From Candidatus Firestonebacteria bacterium RIFOXYD2_FULL_39_29 (GTDB lineage Bacteria > Oederibacteriota > D2-FULL-39-29), in NCBI GenBank assembly GCA_001778375.1, contig MFGV01000012.1:1-45027 (forward strand): 45,027 nt of DNA, read 5' to 3'. The translations under genes and the position numbers were made by a program. Of this stretch, positions 16,842 through 25,093 are shown piece by piece (within the stretch, counting starts at the first letter, position 1; each line of letters starts with the position of its first letter). The notes under the pieces were generated by a model that was not told the DNA's origin, made no database searches, and saw only the letters and a list, made by a program, of their open reading frames with translations.

Positions 16842-18623
16842 TTAACTACTCTTTATTTCTGTTTCTGTCGATTCCGGCAGGCATACTCTGTTTCTGCCGC
16901 CTTCTTTTGCTTTGTAAAGCATCTCGTCCGCTTTCGCAATAAGTTCATTCAGCTTTTTTGCATCCACGGGGTAGCTTGCAACGCCTATACTTGAAGTAAT
17001 CTTTATTTTACTGTCCCCGATATCAAAATCGCGCTTTTCAACGGCGGCTCTTATTCTTTCAGCGTAGACTCTGGCGCCTTCTCTTGATGTTTCAGTAGCT
17101 ATTATAGCAAATTCTTCGCCGCCATACCTAGCAATAAGATCTGTAGAACGGCTTATTCCTTTAACAACCTGAACAAATTCTTTAAGTACTTTATCTCCCG
17201 CCTGATGACCATAGGTATCATTGACTTTCTTAAAAAAGTCCAGATCTATCATTAGAACAGATATTACGCCGCCATAACGCTGCACCCTTTTAACTTCTTC
17301 TTCCAGACGGAAAAGGAAATATCTTCGTAAATAAGACTTTGTAAGCCCGTCAGTAATAGAAAGTGTATGCAAATAAGAGTTCTCAATTGCCACGTTTGCC
17401 ATACCTATAAGCGCCGACAAAAACTCCCAATCTTCTTCCTGATATTCTCTTTCATATTTGCAGGGCCCGATAATCATCAGACCATTAACTTTTTCTTTTG
17501 CAATTATCGGAGCAAGAATCTGACAATTTAATTTTCTGAGATTATCAAGATTTTTCTTATCGCTTTCACCCAGCGCTTTTTCCAGCTCCGGCATAAGCAG
17601 GATTTTTTTGTGTTCAGAAATATATTTGAACAACAGGTCAGAGGTGTCAAAAGAAATCTTCCCGGTATCATTTATCCCCGACGCTACGTTAAAGCTGAGT
17701 ATTGCCTCTTCTTCACTGAGTAAAAGATAAAGAACCGAGCTTGAGGCATTAATATGTTCTTTACAGGTATAAAGAATAACACTTACAATATTCTTCATGT
17801 CCTGGCTGAAATTAAGCTCTTTTGACGCGTTTAGCAGGGTGGAAATATCCCTGACACGCCTTCGAAGTTTATTCTGTGTCTTATCAAGAATCTCAACAGT
17901 TTCATTAAAACTGTCAGCAAGTTCCCGTATTTCATCATTAGATTTAACAAGTATCTTCTGGTCAGGACCTCCCTGTCCGAACAATTTAACAGCCCGGGTC
18001 AGTTGTTCTATCGGTCTTACCATCATACTTATTGCAAAGAAAGAAACTAAAATCGTAATCCCTATTGCAAAAGCTGCGACTATAAGAATCATCCTGCTTA
18101 CTTTGCCGACTGCTTTTTCCACTTCGTCTTTTGAATACCCCAGCCTTACAATACCAAGTTTTTTCCCGGAAACAATTATCGCCCTGGAAATATCCAGGAC
18201 TCCAATACCGGTTTTGGCATCAATGGTATCCTGCTTGTAAAATTCGTTACCGGCTGTCATTGCACCAAGAGAGGCAGTATCATTAAGGCGGGTCCCTTTT
18301 ATAATCTCCGCATTAGAATGCGCTATTATTTTATTTTCGTTGTCAACAACCATCGCATAGATAACTCCGGGATCGCTTTTACCCGCATTCTCAACATCTT
18401 CGGAAAGACGCAGTTCATCCCCGGTAAGTATAGCTTCTGAACCCGAGCGGAGCAGATTCCTTGTAATAGCCGCCGCTTTCTTTTCAATTTCGTTTTCAAG
18501 AGGTTTTTTAAGTTGGTCTATGATTATAAAACTTACCGCAATAAGTACTGCGGATATAATCAAAAACACCATCAAAGCCATTTTTACTTTTATCGATATT
18601 CTCATCACTTTGAAGGTCTGCAT
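16842..18623 (-). CDS. Membrane diguanylate cyclase with HAMP, GAF and GGDEF domains
   Basis: The 593-residue sensor enzyme has a transmembrane helix (15-37), an extracytoplasmic sensor region (38-175) and a second helix (178-201). A HAMP domain (201-255), a GAF domain (about 265-415) and a C-terminal GGDEF domain (about 420-585) follow. The active-site signature GGEEF is intact at 501-505 and an inhibitory I-site RSTD lies at 492-495, so it should make c-di-GMP with product feedback. Downstream targets may include the PilZ proteins at 35542-37181, and the HD-GYP protein at 43123 would be the opposing enzyme. GGAG directly touches the ATG at 18623; Met7 is an alternative start. tRNA-Leu follows 5 nt after the stop. 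Confidence 0.94.
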   Translation of the reverse strand: MQTFKVMRISIKVKMALMVFLIISAVLIAVSFIIIDQLKKPLENEIEKKAAAITRNLLRSGSEAILTGDELRLSEDVENAGKSDPGVIYAMVVDNENKIIAHSNAEIIKGTRLNDTASLGAMTAGNEFYKQDTIDAKTGIGVLDISRAIIVSGKKLGIVRLGYSKDEVEKAVGKVSRMILIVAAFAIGITILVSFFAISMMVRPIEQLTRAVKLFGQGGPDQKILVKSNDEIRELADSFNETVEILDKTQNKLRRRVRDISTLLNASKELNFSQDMKNIVSVILYTCKEHINASSSVLYLLLSEEEAILSFNVASGINDTGKISFDTSDLLFKYISEHKKILLMPELEKALGESDKKNLDNLRKLNCQILAPIIAKEKVNGLMIIGPCKYEREYQEEDWEFLSALIGMANVAIENSYLHTLSITDGLTKSYLRRYFLFRLEEEVKRVQRYGGVISVLMIDLDFFKKVNDTYGHQAGDKVLKEFVQVVKGISRSTDLIARYGGEEFAIIATETSREGARVYAERIRAAVEKRDFDIGDSKIKITSSIGVASYPVDAKKLNELIAKADEMLYKAKEGGRNRVCLPESTETEIKSS

Positions 18624-18657
18624 CTCCTTAAATTTACAAGATTTAATGGCATGTTAA

Positions 18658-18718
18658 TATTGTCTATTTTCTATTGATCTATTGTTCAATTGCTCTATTA
18701 TTTGCTTTGCAAATAATA
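18658..18718 (-). repeat. Palindrome and word repeat abutting the 3' end of tRNA-His
   Basis: A 10-bp perfect palindrome (18696-18705 with 18709-18718, AAA loop on the minus strand) begins immediately after the encoded CCA of tRNA-His. Words based on CAATAGA and AATTGA follow, closely related to those 3' of tRNA-Leu (16638-16670). Its apex TTTGC-AAA-GCAAA is the same as that of the tRNA-Leu palindrome apart from one extra C. Confidence 0.6.
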
Positions 18719-18796
18719 TGGGGCGAGTGACGGGATTTGAACCCGCGGCATCCAGATCCACAATCTGACGCTCTAACCAACTGAGCTACACCCGCC
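18719..18796 (-). tRNA. tRNA-His (anticodon GTG), CCA encoded
   Basis: The sequence folds as tRNA-His. The acceptor stem is GCGGGTG/CACTCGC with an encoded extra G at -1 (18796) opposite discriminator C73 (18722), the histidine identity pair. The D-arm is GCTCAGTTGGTTAGAGC, the anticodon loop TTGTGGA gives GTG, and the T-arm is GGGTTCAAATCCC. CCA is encoded at 18719-18721, unlike the tRNA-Leu in this window. A sigma-70-like promoter lies 19 nt upstream of the G(-1). Confidence 0.97.
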
Positions 18797-18815
18797 GCCT
18801 TTATATCAGACAAGT

Positions 18816-18844
18816 ATTTTATTATAAAAAGCCCTTAAAATCAA
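18816..18844 (-). promoter_or_regulatory. Promoter of tRNA-His
   Basis: TTGATT (18839-18844) and TAAAAT (18816-18821) are separated by exactly 17 bp on the minus strand. The -10 ends 19 nt before the tRNA 5' end. This is a good sigma-70 arrangement. The rest of the 18797-18987 gap shows nothing else recognisable. Confidence 0.65.
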
Positions 18845-18987
18845 TCATTTTCATTTATTCTGAGGAATTTCAGACAAGAGAGGCTTAAATCTATGCTCAT
18901 TTTCTAAAAAGCAGCAGGTAAATACAATTCTCATTAAAAAGAAAGTGAATGATTAAACAGATTCCGGATCCGAAAACACGGTATAAT

Positions 18988-21372
18988 TCATATTTTCTTA
19001 CGCCTGCCTTTTGAATCCACAAAATATCCTTTTAATTCACACGGATAATCCACATCGTATGAAAGTTTTCCCTGTTTATCTCTTTTCCATTCCGCTTTTA
19101 TGTCACCGAATGATGTAGGAATAACACCTTTTGCCCATTTAATATTTAAATCTTCACAGGGCTTGAATTCAAATGTTTTCCAATTTGCGCCCGTTGCCTT
19201 TAATCCAAGCACATTCCTTGAAAGAAGCGCCACCGGGTGAGCGCTCCACGCATGGCAGACCGACCAGGCACCGTCTAAAGCTCCCCATGTTTCCCAGAAA
19301 GTTGTAGCTTCTTTTTTTATCATTTTGCCCCAACCTTCCTTAATTCTTTTTAAAGCCAGTTCCCTTTCACCGAGCTTAAACAAAGCTTCAAGAACATAGT
19401 AGGCAAAATAACTGCTTGCTCTGGGATTCTTATAGGTAGATTCCTTATAAAAAGAATCTTTTAATATCTTTTTACCGCCGCTACCCACAGGTAAATCCGC
19501 CAAAACCACTAAAGCATTTGCATGCTGGCTCAACTGGCTTAATTTGCCGGTTTTAGGATCATAGGATTCGTACCAGCAGCCTGATTTCCTGTCGTAGAAT
19601 GTTTTTAACAGTGCTTTTTTAAGTTTTATCTCGAGTTTTCTGTAATGACTTCCGTTTTGTTTCAGTAATTTGCATATTCTCTGCATGCACTGCAAACCCA
19701 AAAGATACCATAAATTAAAACTTGCGGTAATCCCTGTTTTATCAATTGTTGACCAGTCCAAAAACAGCCATAACCCTTCGGGATTTCCAAGCAAATTTTT
19801 TTCGCCTGCGAATTTTTCAAACCAGGTTAGATTTGATTTTGCGGCCGGAAAAATCTCCTCAAGTATGGAAATATCTCCCGTATAAAAATAGTATCTTTCA
19901 GCTGCAAGAAGCCATGTAAAATTATAATCGGGTAATATACAGGAATGCGCCTCAGTCGGAAAAACTCCGAATAAGAGCTTATTCGGCAGTTGACTTTGAG
20001 CACCCTGCCTTATTAACCTTTTAGCAAGGAATTTATCGCCAAATGCATGAAAATTAACATCTTCTTCGACTAAAGCATCTCCCATCCATTGCCCCTGTTC
20101 CCGGTCAGGACAATCCACGTAAGAATCAAGCATACAGCAGCGCATGGTCCATCTTCCGACATCCCATATTTTATTTAATTCTTTATCCGAGCACTCAAAT
20201 TTCCCTTTAAAATCAACAGGATAAGCCACAAAGTTATGATAGATCTTTTTTATAATAAGAGGCTTGACCACATTTCTGAAAACTAAAAGCAGATAGCGGT
20301 ATCCCTTAAAATGGAACGGTTCAAACTCCTGCTCCCCTTTCCTGCAAACATACCTGTCTATAAGCGCAATCTCACAGTAATCTTTCGGTTTAAACATAAA
20401 ATTTATATCGTCAGGAGACCTCATAGTATAAAAAAGATCGACAACCTCTCCACCCGCCAAAGATTCTATAGCGATGTTCGGACACCCGACAGAAGTTCTG
20501 CCTGTATCCAGCAATACCGCCAGGAATTTATCTTTGCCTGAGGGTTTTACTGTGAATGATTCAACACCGTCAATGGTTTTCGTTACTTTTATCGGGTTAT
20601 TAGGGGAAGAAGCCGGAATATGATTTCTTTTTTCTTCATATAGTATTTCTCTAAGCCGGCTGTTATTTTTCCAGTCAGCATGATTTTTACCTGAATAAAA
20701 CCTTACTGCGTCAATAAATTTATTTTTTTCTTCACTTAATAAAGGAGTTCCTCTTTCTTCCATATTGTACCAGGGAGAGCCTCCCGGTTTAACCATCTCC
20801 ACCGCACAAAACCATTTACTGTCGTCAAAATCTATTTCTGTCCATCCTTTCTCATCTTTTTTTGCATCAAAAACCTCCTGAAAGAACAAAGCCATTCCAT
20901 ACCGGCTGGTTTCAGGAACCCTGGAGGAATCAGAAATTGCTTTCCAGGTACTGTTGGTATCCAATCTGACCGGTGCGGCGTTTTCCAAGGTCACTTCCCC
21001 GTCAAGAATAATTCCGGCTCTGTTTCTCCAAACGTTAGAAGAAGTGGAAACTCCGCAGGAATAATGAAGAACTGCCAGGACGTTTTTTCCGGGCTTCAGA
21101 TATTTTTTTATATCTACAACATCATACGGCTGAACCCAGGGATAACCCTTGGCAGGACCGCGGCAAACATATACCCCGTTAACCCATAATTTATATCTCG
21201 TATCCGCAGATATCCTGATTGTTGCAGAGTTAATATTATTTCCAGGCAGGTTGAAGCTCTTTCTAAACCTGTAATAAAGATTTATGAAATAAAAACCGTT
21301 GCCAAGCGTAACCCACTTCGCTTTCCAGTTATCCAAAGCTTCATATTTATATCCTAATTTTAATTTGGACAT
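18988..21372 (-). CDS. GH78-like alpha-L-rhamnosidase
   Basis: The 794-residue enzyme has an N-terminal beta-rich region (about 20-390) including a carbohydrate-binding jelly roll (ADTRYKLWVNGVYVCRGPAKG), then an (alpha/alpha)6 barrel (about 395-715) and a C-terminal beta domain. Family hallmarks are DCPDREQGQW (420-429, carrying the acidic catalytic region), the LPDYNFTW block (480-487), TFWETW (691-696, Glu694 as candidate second catalytic acid) and CHAWSAHP (706-713). GH78 enzymes release terminal alpha-L-rhamnose. No signal peptide is present, so the enzyme should act in the cytoplasm on imported oligosaccharides or glycosides. It lies 65 bp downstream of a second large glycosidase. No Shine-Dalgarno precedes ATG 21372, but TATAAT ends 5 nt upstream. 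Confidence 0.85.
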   Translation of the reverse strand: MSKLKLGYKYEALDNWKAKWVTLGNGFYFINLYYRFRKSFNLPGNNINSATIRISADTRYKLWVNGVYVCRGPAKGYPWVQPYDVVDIKKYLKPGKNVLAVLHYSCGVSTSSNVWRNRAGIILDGEVTLENAAPVRLDTNSTWKAISDSSRVPETSRYGMALFFQEVFDAKKDEKGWTEIDFDDSKWFCAVEMVKPGGSPWYNMEERGTPLLSEEKNKFIDAVRFYSGKNHADWKNNSRLREILYEEKRNHIPASSPNNPIKVTKTIDGVESFTVKPSGKDKFLAVLLDTGRTSVGCPNIAIESLAGGEVVDLFYTMRSPDDINFMFKPKDYCEIALIDRYVCRKGEQEFEPFHFKGYRYLLLVFRNVVKPLIIKKIYHNFVAYPVDFKGKFECSDKELNKIWDVGRWTMRCCMLDSYVDCPDREQGQWMGDALVEEDVNFHAFGDKFLAKRLIRQGAQSQLPNKLLFGVFPTEAHSCILPDYNFTWLLAAERYYFYTGDISILEEIFPAAKSNLTWFEKFAGEKNLLGNPEGLWLFLDWSTIDKTGITASFNLWYLLGLQCMQRICKLLKQNGSHYRKLEIKLKKALLKTFYDRKSGCWYESYDPKTGKLSQLSQHANALVVLADLPVGSGGKKILKDSFYKESTYKNPRASSYFAYYVLEALFKLGERELALKRIKEGWGKMIKKEATTFWETWGALDGAWSVCHAWSAHPVALLSRNVLGLKATGANWKTFEFKPCEDLNIKWAKGVIPTSFGDIKAEWKRDKQGKLSYDVDYPCELKGYFVDSKGRRKKI

Positions 21373-21377
21373 GTTTA

Positions 21378-21383
21378 ATTATA
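21378..21383 (-). promoter_or_regulatory. -10-like TATAAT directly before the GH78 start
   Basis: TATAAT lies 5 nt before the ATG at 21372 and no ribosome-binding site is visible. No clear -35 was found at 16-18 bp. It may drive a leaderless internal transcript within the glycosidase pair. Confidence 0.3.
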
Positions 21384-21437
21384 TCATTATCTGCTCAAAT
21401 ATTCCGCAAGATAAATACATCTTTAAAATGCGCTTTA

Positions 21438-24400
21438 TTACCTGCATATTTTTATTATCACCGGACCGATCAATCCTGATTTTAACTCACCCCTGTATCT
21501 GGTCGGGATTGCAATATAATTATTGGACAGAGTATTATAAATTAGCAGTCCTATTTGATTTTCACTTTCCTTTGCAAATTGAGTAATATCGAATGTCCAG
21601 GGTGGTGAAAGCTTAATACCGACGCTCTTCCCGTTCACATACAATTCAACTGAAGATACCAACTCTCCAAGGTCAATTTCCAATTTGTTTTTTAAATCCG
21701 CGGCCAGGATATCAACGGTTTTTCTATACCAGGCTCCGCCGGAATATGATTTTAAACCGTCAATTTTTGACCAGTCTCCCAAATTTATGGAACCTTTGCC
21801 GCATTGCTGCCTGAAATACGCAGGAATAGCGCCTGCACCACGGTAACCCGGCTGGTATTTTATTTTTAATACAACTAGCGAACTCGTTAATTTTGAATCT
21901 TTAAGATTTACAATATACCCCGTTAATCCATCAAGTTGTTTTTGTCCGGCTATCGGTCGTATTTGAACGCCATCAATCCAGATTGTCACTTTTCCGTAAG
22001 CCGAGAAAGTAAATGAACGCAGTCCCGGGGTTGATTCAAAAGCAAATAACCCTTGCGGATCTTTTTTAATTGAACAATCAAAAGGCAGCACGCCATAATC
22101 CTTATACCAACGCATTGAAACCGGTTGCTTTTTAGGATACGGCGCCTTCGGTTTACGTGCCAGGAAGTAGGTCTCACATGCTTTGTTATACACAAGTAAT
22201 ACCGGATTGGCACCTTTTCTCAAAATAATTGTTCTGCTGTTTACATCTGTTTTTGAATTATTTACAAATAATGCTATTGGTTTTTCATTGCCCGTCAAGA
22301 GATCGAAAACTCCTGCAAAAGGAGCAATGATCGATGTATATAGGATGTAGTAATTTCCCGAAGGTTCCGGAAATCTTTTTTTTGAATGTTTCAGTTCTCC
22401 TAAAGCGCCCAAACGGATAAAATCATCATACATTTGTCCTTTCAAGCCGTGCCAGCCCTGATGACCGGGATCGTCTTCTACGCCATGCTGCCAGGAAAAA
22501 GCATACTCTTCCCAGAGGTATTTCTTACCGTTGATCTTTACTCCGGTTCCCGCGTTTTGAGGCTTCATCTTTATCAACTCTTCTTCAAAAGGTAAAACAG
22601 GCAAAGCGCCAAGCTTTTGAAATTGAGGTCCGTAAGCACAGGTCACGTTTTTCCAGTTTTTATCAAAAACAATTTTCTCACCAGCATACTCTTTGTCTTC
22701 ACAAGAGTACAATTGCCGCACTTCCGCGCCTAATAATTCTTTCCCGGCAGGAAGCTTAAAGTCCCCCCATTGATTATCAAGCGAAGGCTTTATTTCAAAC
22801 TCCCAGGTATTGTCGAGAGTAATTTCCTTTAAAACTTTTTTCTTTCTGATAATATTTTTACATCCGGTGTTTTCCGGGTCAAAAACAATGATCTGGATTT
22901 CTTTTTTTGATAACGGTAAAGTTAATTCCGTGCCTTCATTCGTCTGCACGGCAAAATCAGAGAGCGAAGCAATTCCCCCTTTCCATGGATCCCAGAGCGT
23001 AACCGCTCCTTTCGCTTTAAAAAAACATCTGCTTCCTGCAGGGAAATTGTACAGAGCATACACATCACGTTTTCCTATTATCCGGTGCACAACATAAGGT
23101 CTTTCCTTCAATGCTGAAAGTATTTTGAAGTTAGCCTGATATTTTCCCGATATAATAGAAGGCACTATTTTTGCATCCTGGCAACGTAAAATGTTCCGTC
23201 TTTTTGCAAATATACCGGCAATAAGTTCTGATGTTTTCGCATCATTCGAGCCGCATTTTTCCGTTGCTTCGGGGATATCACCGATATTTACTATCAAACC
23301 GCCGGCATTTTTGAACTCTTCTATTTTTCTAAGCGAAGAATAACGCATTACCTTCATCGAAGGAATAACCAGCACCTTATATTTTTCGCCTGCAACCTGC
23401 AATTCTTTGTCTTTAACCCCGGCGCACGCCAGAGATTCAAAATCAATAAAGTCGAAGTCGATGCCTTTGTCGTATAACCTTTCCCCTGCTTCAAAAGCAG
23501 CGTTCACGGATTTTTTCCCGTCCAGTCCGGCAATCACCGGTTCGGTGGGATAAATAATTGCAACGTCACAATTGTGATAACCCTGTGACAGCAAGTACGA
23601 CAGACGCTGTATACAATCCATCAAAGGACTAATTTGGGCCCAATAAGGCATACGGAAATGATTGCAGGGTGGCGCCCATTCCCACCAACCGCCTTGTGTT
23701 GAATATTTAAGAGCGGCAAATGACAGTAGATTATATCCTGCCACAAAATTGGCAAAAATAGCATCCGTAACGGCGGCAGAAGTTGTACCCCAACCGCTGC
23801 CATAAAAGCCTTCAAGCCACACACGCGGCCGGTTGTACAAATGGGCAATTGATGATGCAACTTTTGCTTTGATAATATCTTTTGACAGATTAGGCTGATC
23901 CGAACCCGGACCCTGATTCCAGCGCTGCGTACGGAAATAATCACCGAATTCTTCAGGATCTTTTCCCCGTCCGCCGTGATCACAGCCATAAATAAGACCT
24001 CTGTCCTGATGCCACTGATATACAGGCTTAAAAAAGTTTTCTTCAGAAAGTTTCACGATAACATCATTATAATCGAGCCGTATTTTCGGGGTGACAGACC
24101 CGATGTCGGTATATAAAGCATCCAGATACGGGATCAGGTCATAGGATTTTCGTTTTTTAAATTCTTTTGCAAAACGTTTATTCCAAAGATTACCGATTAC
24201 CCTGAAATTTAATTCATCAGAAAAGAAAAAATTAAGATATTTTGAACTTTTTCCCGGCAACGCTTTTTCAAATTTCTCGAAAAAATATTTAATATAGGCC
24301 TTACCGCTTTGCGGATGCATAGGGTCGTAGGAGGGAATTAACCGCTCTGCATATACGGCTATTACTTTCCATTTTTCCCGGCCAAAATCATAACTCAAAC

Positions 24401-24971
24401 TGCCGGCTTTAACCTTAGACATAATATTTTTTCTGGTATTAATGTTCAAAGAACCGTCTTCTTTCATTTTATACACGGTCAGATTAAGAAGATTTTCCGG
24501 CATCTTAAGAGTGCCTGCCCCGGCGAGAATATTCGTAATATTTTTCAGCATGGAACCGTTTAACTCCGGATTTTTTTCTATTGCTTCATCCATTGAAAAA
24601 CCCTGCCCTATCCCGAGCGTATAATCACTAAGGCTCACTGTCATATCACGCTTTTTAGCTTCAAAAGCAAACCATTTAAAAAGTTTCCACCATTCCACTG
24701 TAAAAAGCGCAGGTTTGCTGGGATTGGAAAGGCCAAAGAAAAAACCGCCTTCATCAAGATGGCTGTAATTGATCTGCAGGCTGGATATGCCTTTATTCTT
24801 TAGTTGATCCAACTGCCAAAGCAGGCGCTTTCGGGTAAGCCTATCCCCCTGCCACCAGTAAAAAGGAACTTCACCATAACCTTTTGGAGGATCAATAAAC
24901 CCCGGCAATACATCCATAGAAACGCTTCTATCAGGATACCCTGCCTGCATTAAATGCGTATTTTTAGTCAT
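21438..24971 (-). CDS. GH106-like large glycoside hydrolase (putative alpha-L-rhamnosidase)
   Basis: The 1177-residue protein begins with the pattern FIDPPKGYGEVPFYWW (25-40) then LTRKRLLWQLDQLKNKGI. This resembles the opening of the (beta/alpha)8 domain of GH106 rhamnosidases and related very large hydrolases. A GWGTTSAAVTDAIFANF stretch and a glutamine-amidotransferase-like segment (AIIYPTEPVIAGLDG... VLVIPSMKVM) follow. The C-terminal third has beta-sandwich domains, ending in a GH2-type sugar-binding fold (GGAWYRKTVDI... VSSVELYVNGKSVG... PPWTFDITQFAK). Catalytic residues cannot be fixed by eye. There is no signal peptide, so it is probably intracellular. AAAGGAG precedes ATG 24971. It pairs with the GH78-like gene downstream, consistent with using rhamnose-containing glycans or plant glycosides. 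Other GH2-superfamily activities are possible. Confidence 0.7.
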   Translation of the reverse strand: MTKNTHLMQAGYPDRSVSMDVLPGFIDPPKGYGEVPFYWWQGDRLTRKRLLWQLDQLKNKGISSLQINYSHLDEGGFFFGLSNPSKPALFTVEWWKLFKWFAFEAKKRDMTVSLSDYTLGIGQGFSMDEAIEKNPELNGSMLKNITNILAGAGTLKMPENLLNLTVYKMKEDGSLNINTRKNIMSKVKAGSLSYDFGREKWKVIAVYAERLIPSYDPMHPQSGKAYIKYFFEKFEKALPGKSSKYLNFFFSDELNFRVIGNLWNKRFAKEFKKRKSYDLIPYLDALYTDIGSVTPKIRLDYNDVIVKLSEENFFKPVYQWHQDRGLIYGCDHGGRGKDPEEFGDYFRTQRWNQGPGSDQPNLSKDIIKAKVASSIAHLYNRPRVWLEGFYGSGWGTTSAAVTDAIFANFVAGYNLLSFAALKYSTQGGWWEWAPPCNHFRMPYWAQISPLMDCIQRLSYLLSQGYHNCDVAIIYPTEPVIAGLDGKKSVNAAFEAGERLYDKGIDFDFIDFESLACAGVKDKELQVAGEKYKVLVIPSMKVMRYSSLRKIEEFKNAGGLIVNIGDIPEATEKCGSNDAKTSELIAGIFAKRRNILRCQDAKIVPSIISGKYQANFKILSALKERPYVVHRIIGKRDVYALYNFPAGSRCFFKAKGAVTLWDPWKGGIASLSDFAVQTNEGTELTLPLSKKEIQIIVFDPENTGCKNIIRKKKVLKEITLDNTWEFEIKPSLDNQWGDFKLPAGKELLGAEVRQLYSCEDKEYAGEKIVFDKNWKNVTCAYGPQFQKLGALPVLPFEEELIKMKPQNAGTGVKINGKKYLWEEYAFSWQHGVEDDPGHQGWHGLKGQMYDDFIRLGALGELKHSKKRFPEPSGNYYILYTSIIAPFAGVFDLLTGNEKPIALFVNNSKTDVNSRTIILRKGANPVLLVYNKACETYFLARKPKAPYPKKQPVSMRWYKDYGVLPFDCSIKKDPQGLFAFESTPGLRSFTFSAYGKVTIWIDGVQIRPIAGQKQLDGLTGYIVNLKDSKLTSSLVVLKIKYQPGYRGAGAIPAYFRQQCGKGSINLGDWSKIDGLKSYSGGAWYRKTVDILAADLKNKLEIDLGELVSSVELYVNGKSVGIKLSPPWTFDITQFAKESENQIGLLIYNTLSNNYIAIPTRYRGELKSGLIGPVIIKICR

Positions 24972-25093
24972 CTATTTACTCCTTTTTCTTTAGGACTCTT
25001 AATTCCTAGCTCAGAACATTGAATATTCGATGCCATTCTGACGTTTTAAAAAAACACCTGTCTGTTACAAACAAGCATTTTCGACAACTAAGA

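Noticed and set aside
18719-25093. Integrative element inserted at tRNA-His
   Set aside because: No integrase, no duplicated tRNA 3' end, and the glycosidase genes lie on the 5' side of the tRNA rather than the 3' side.
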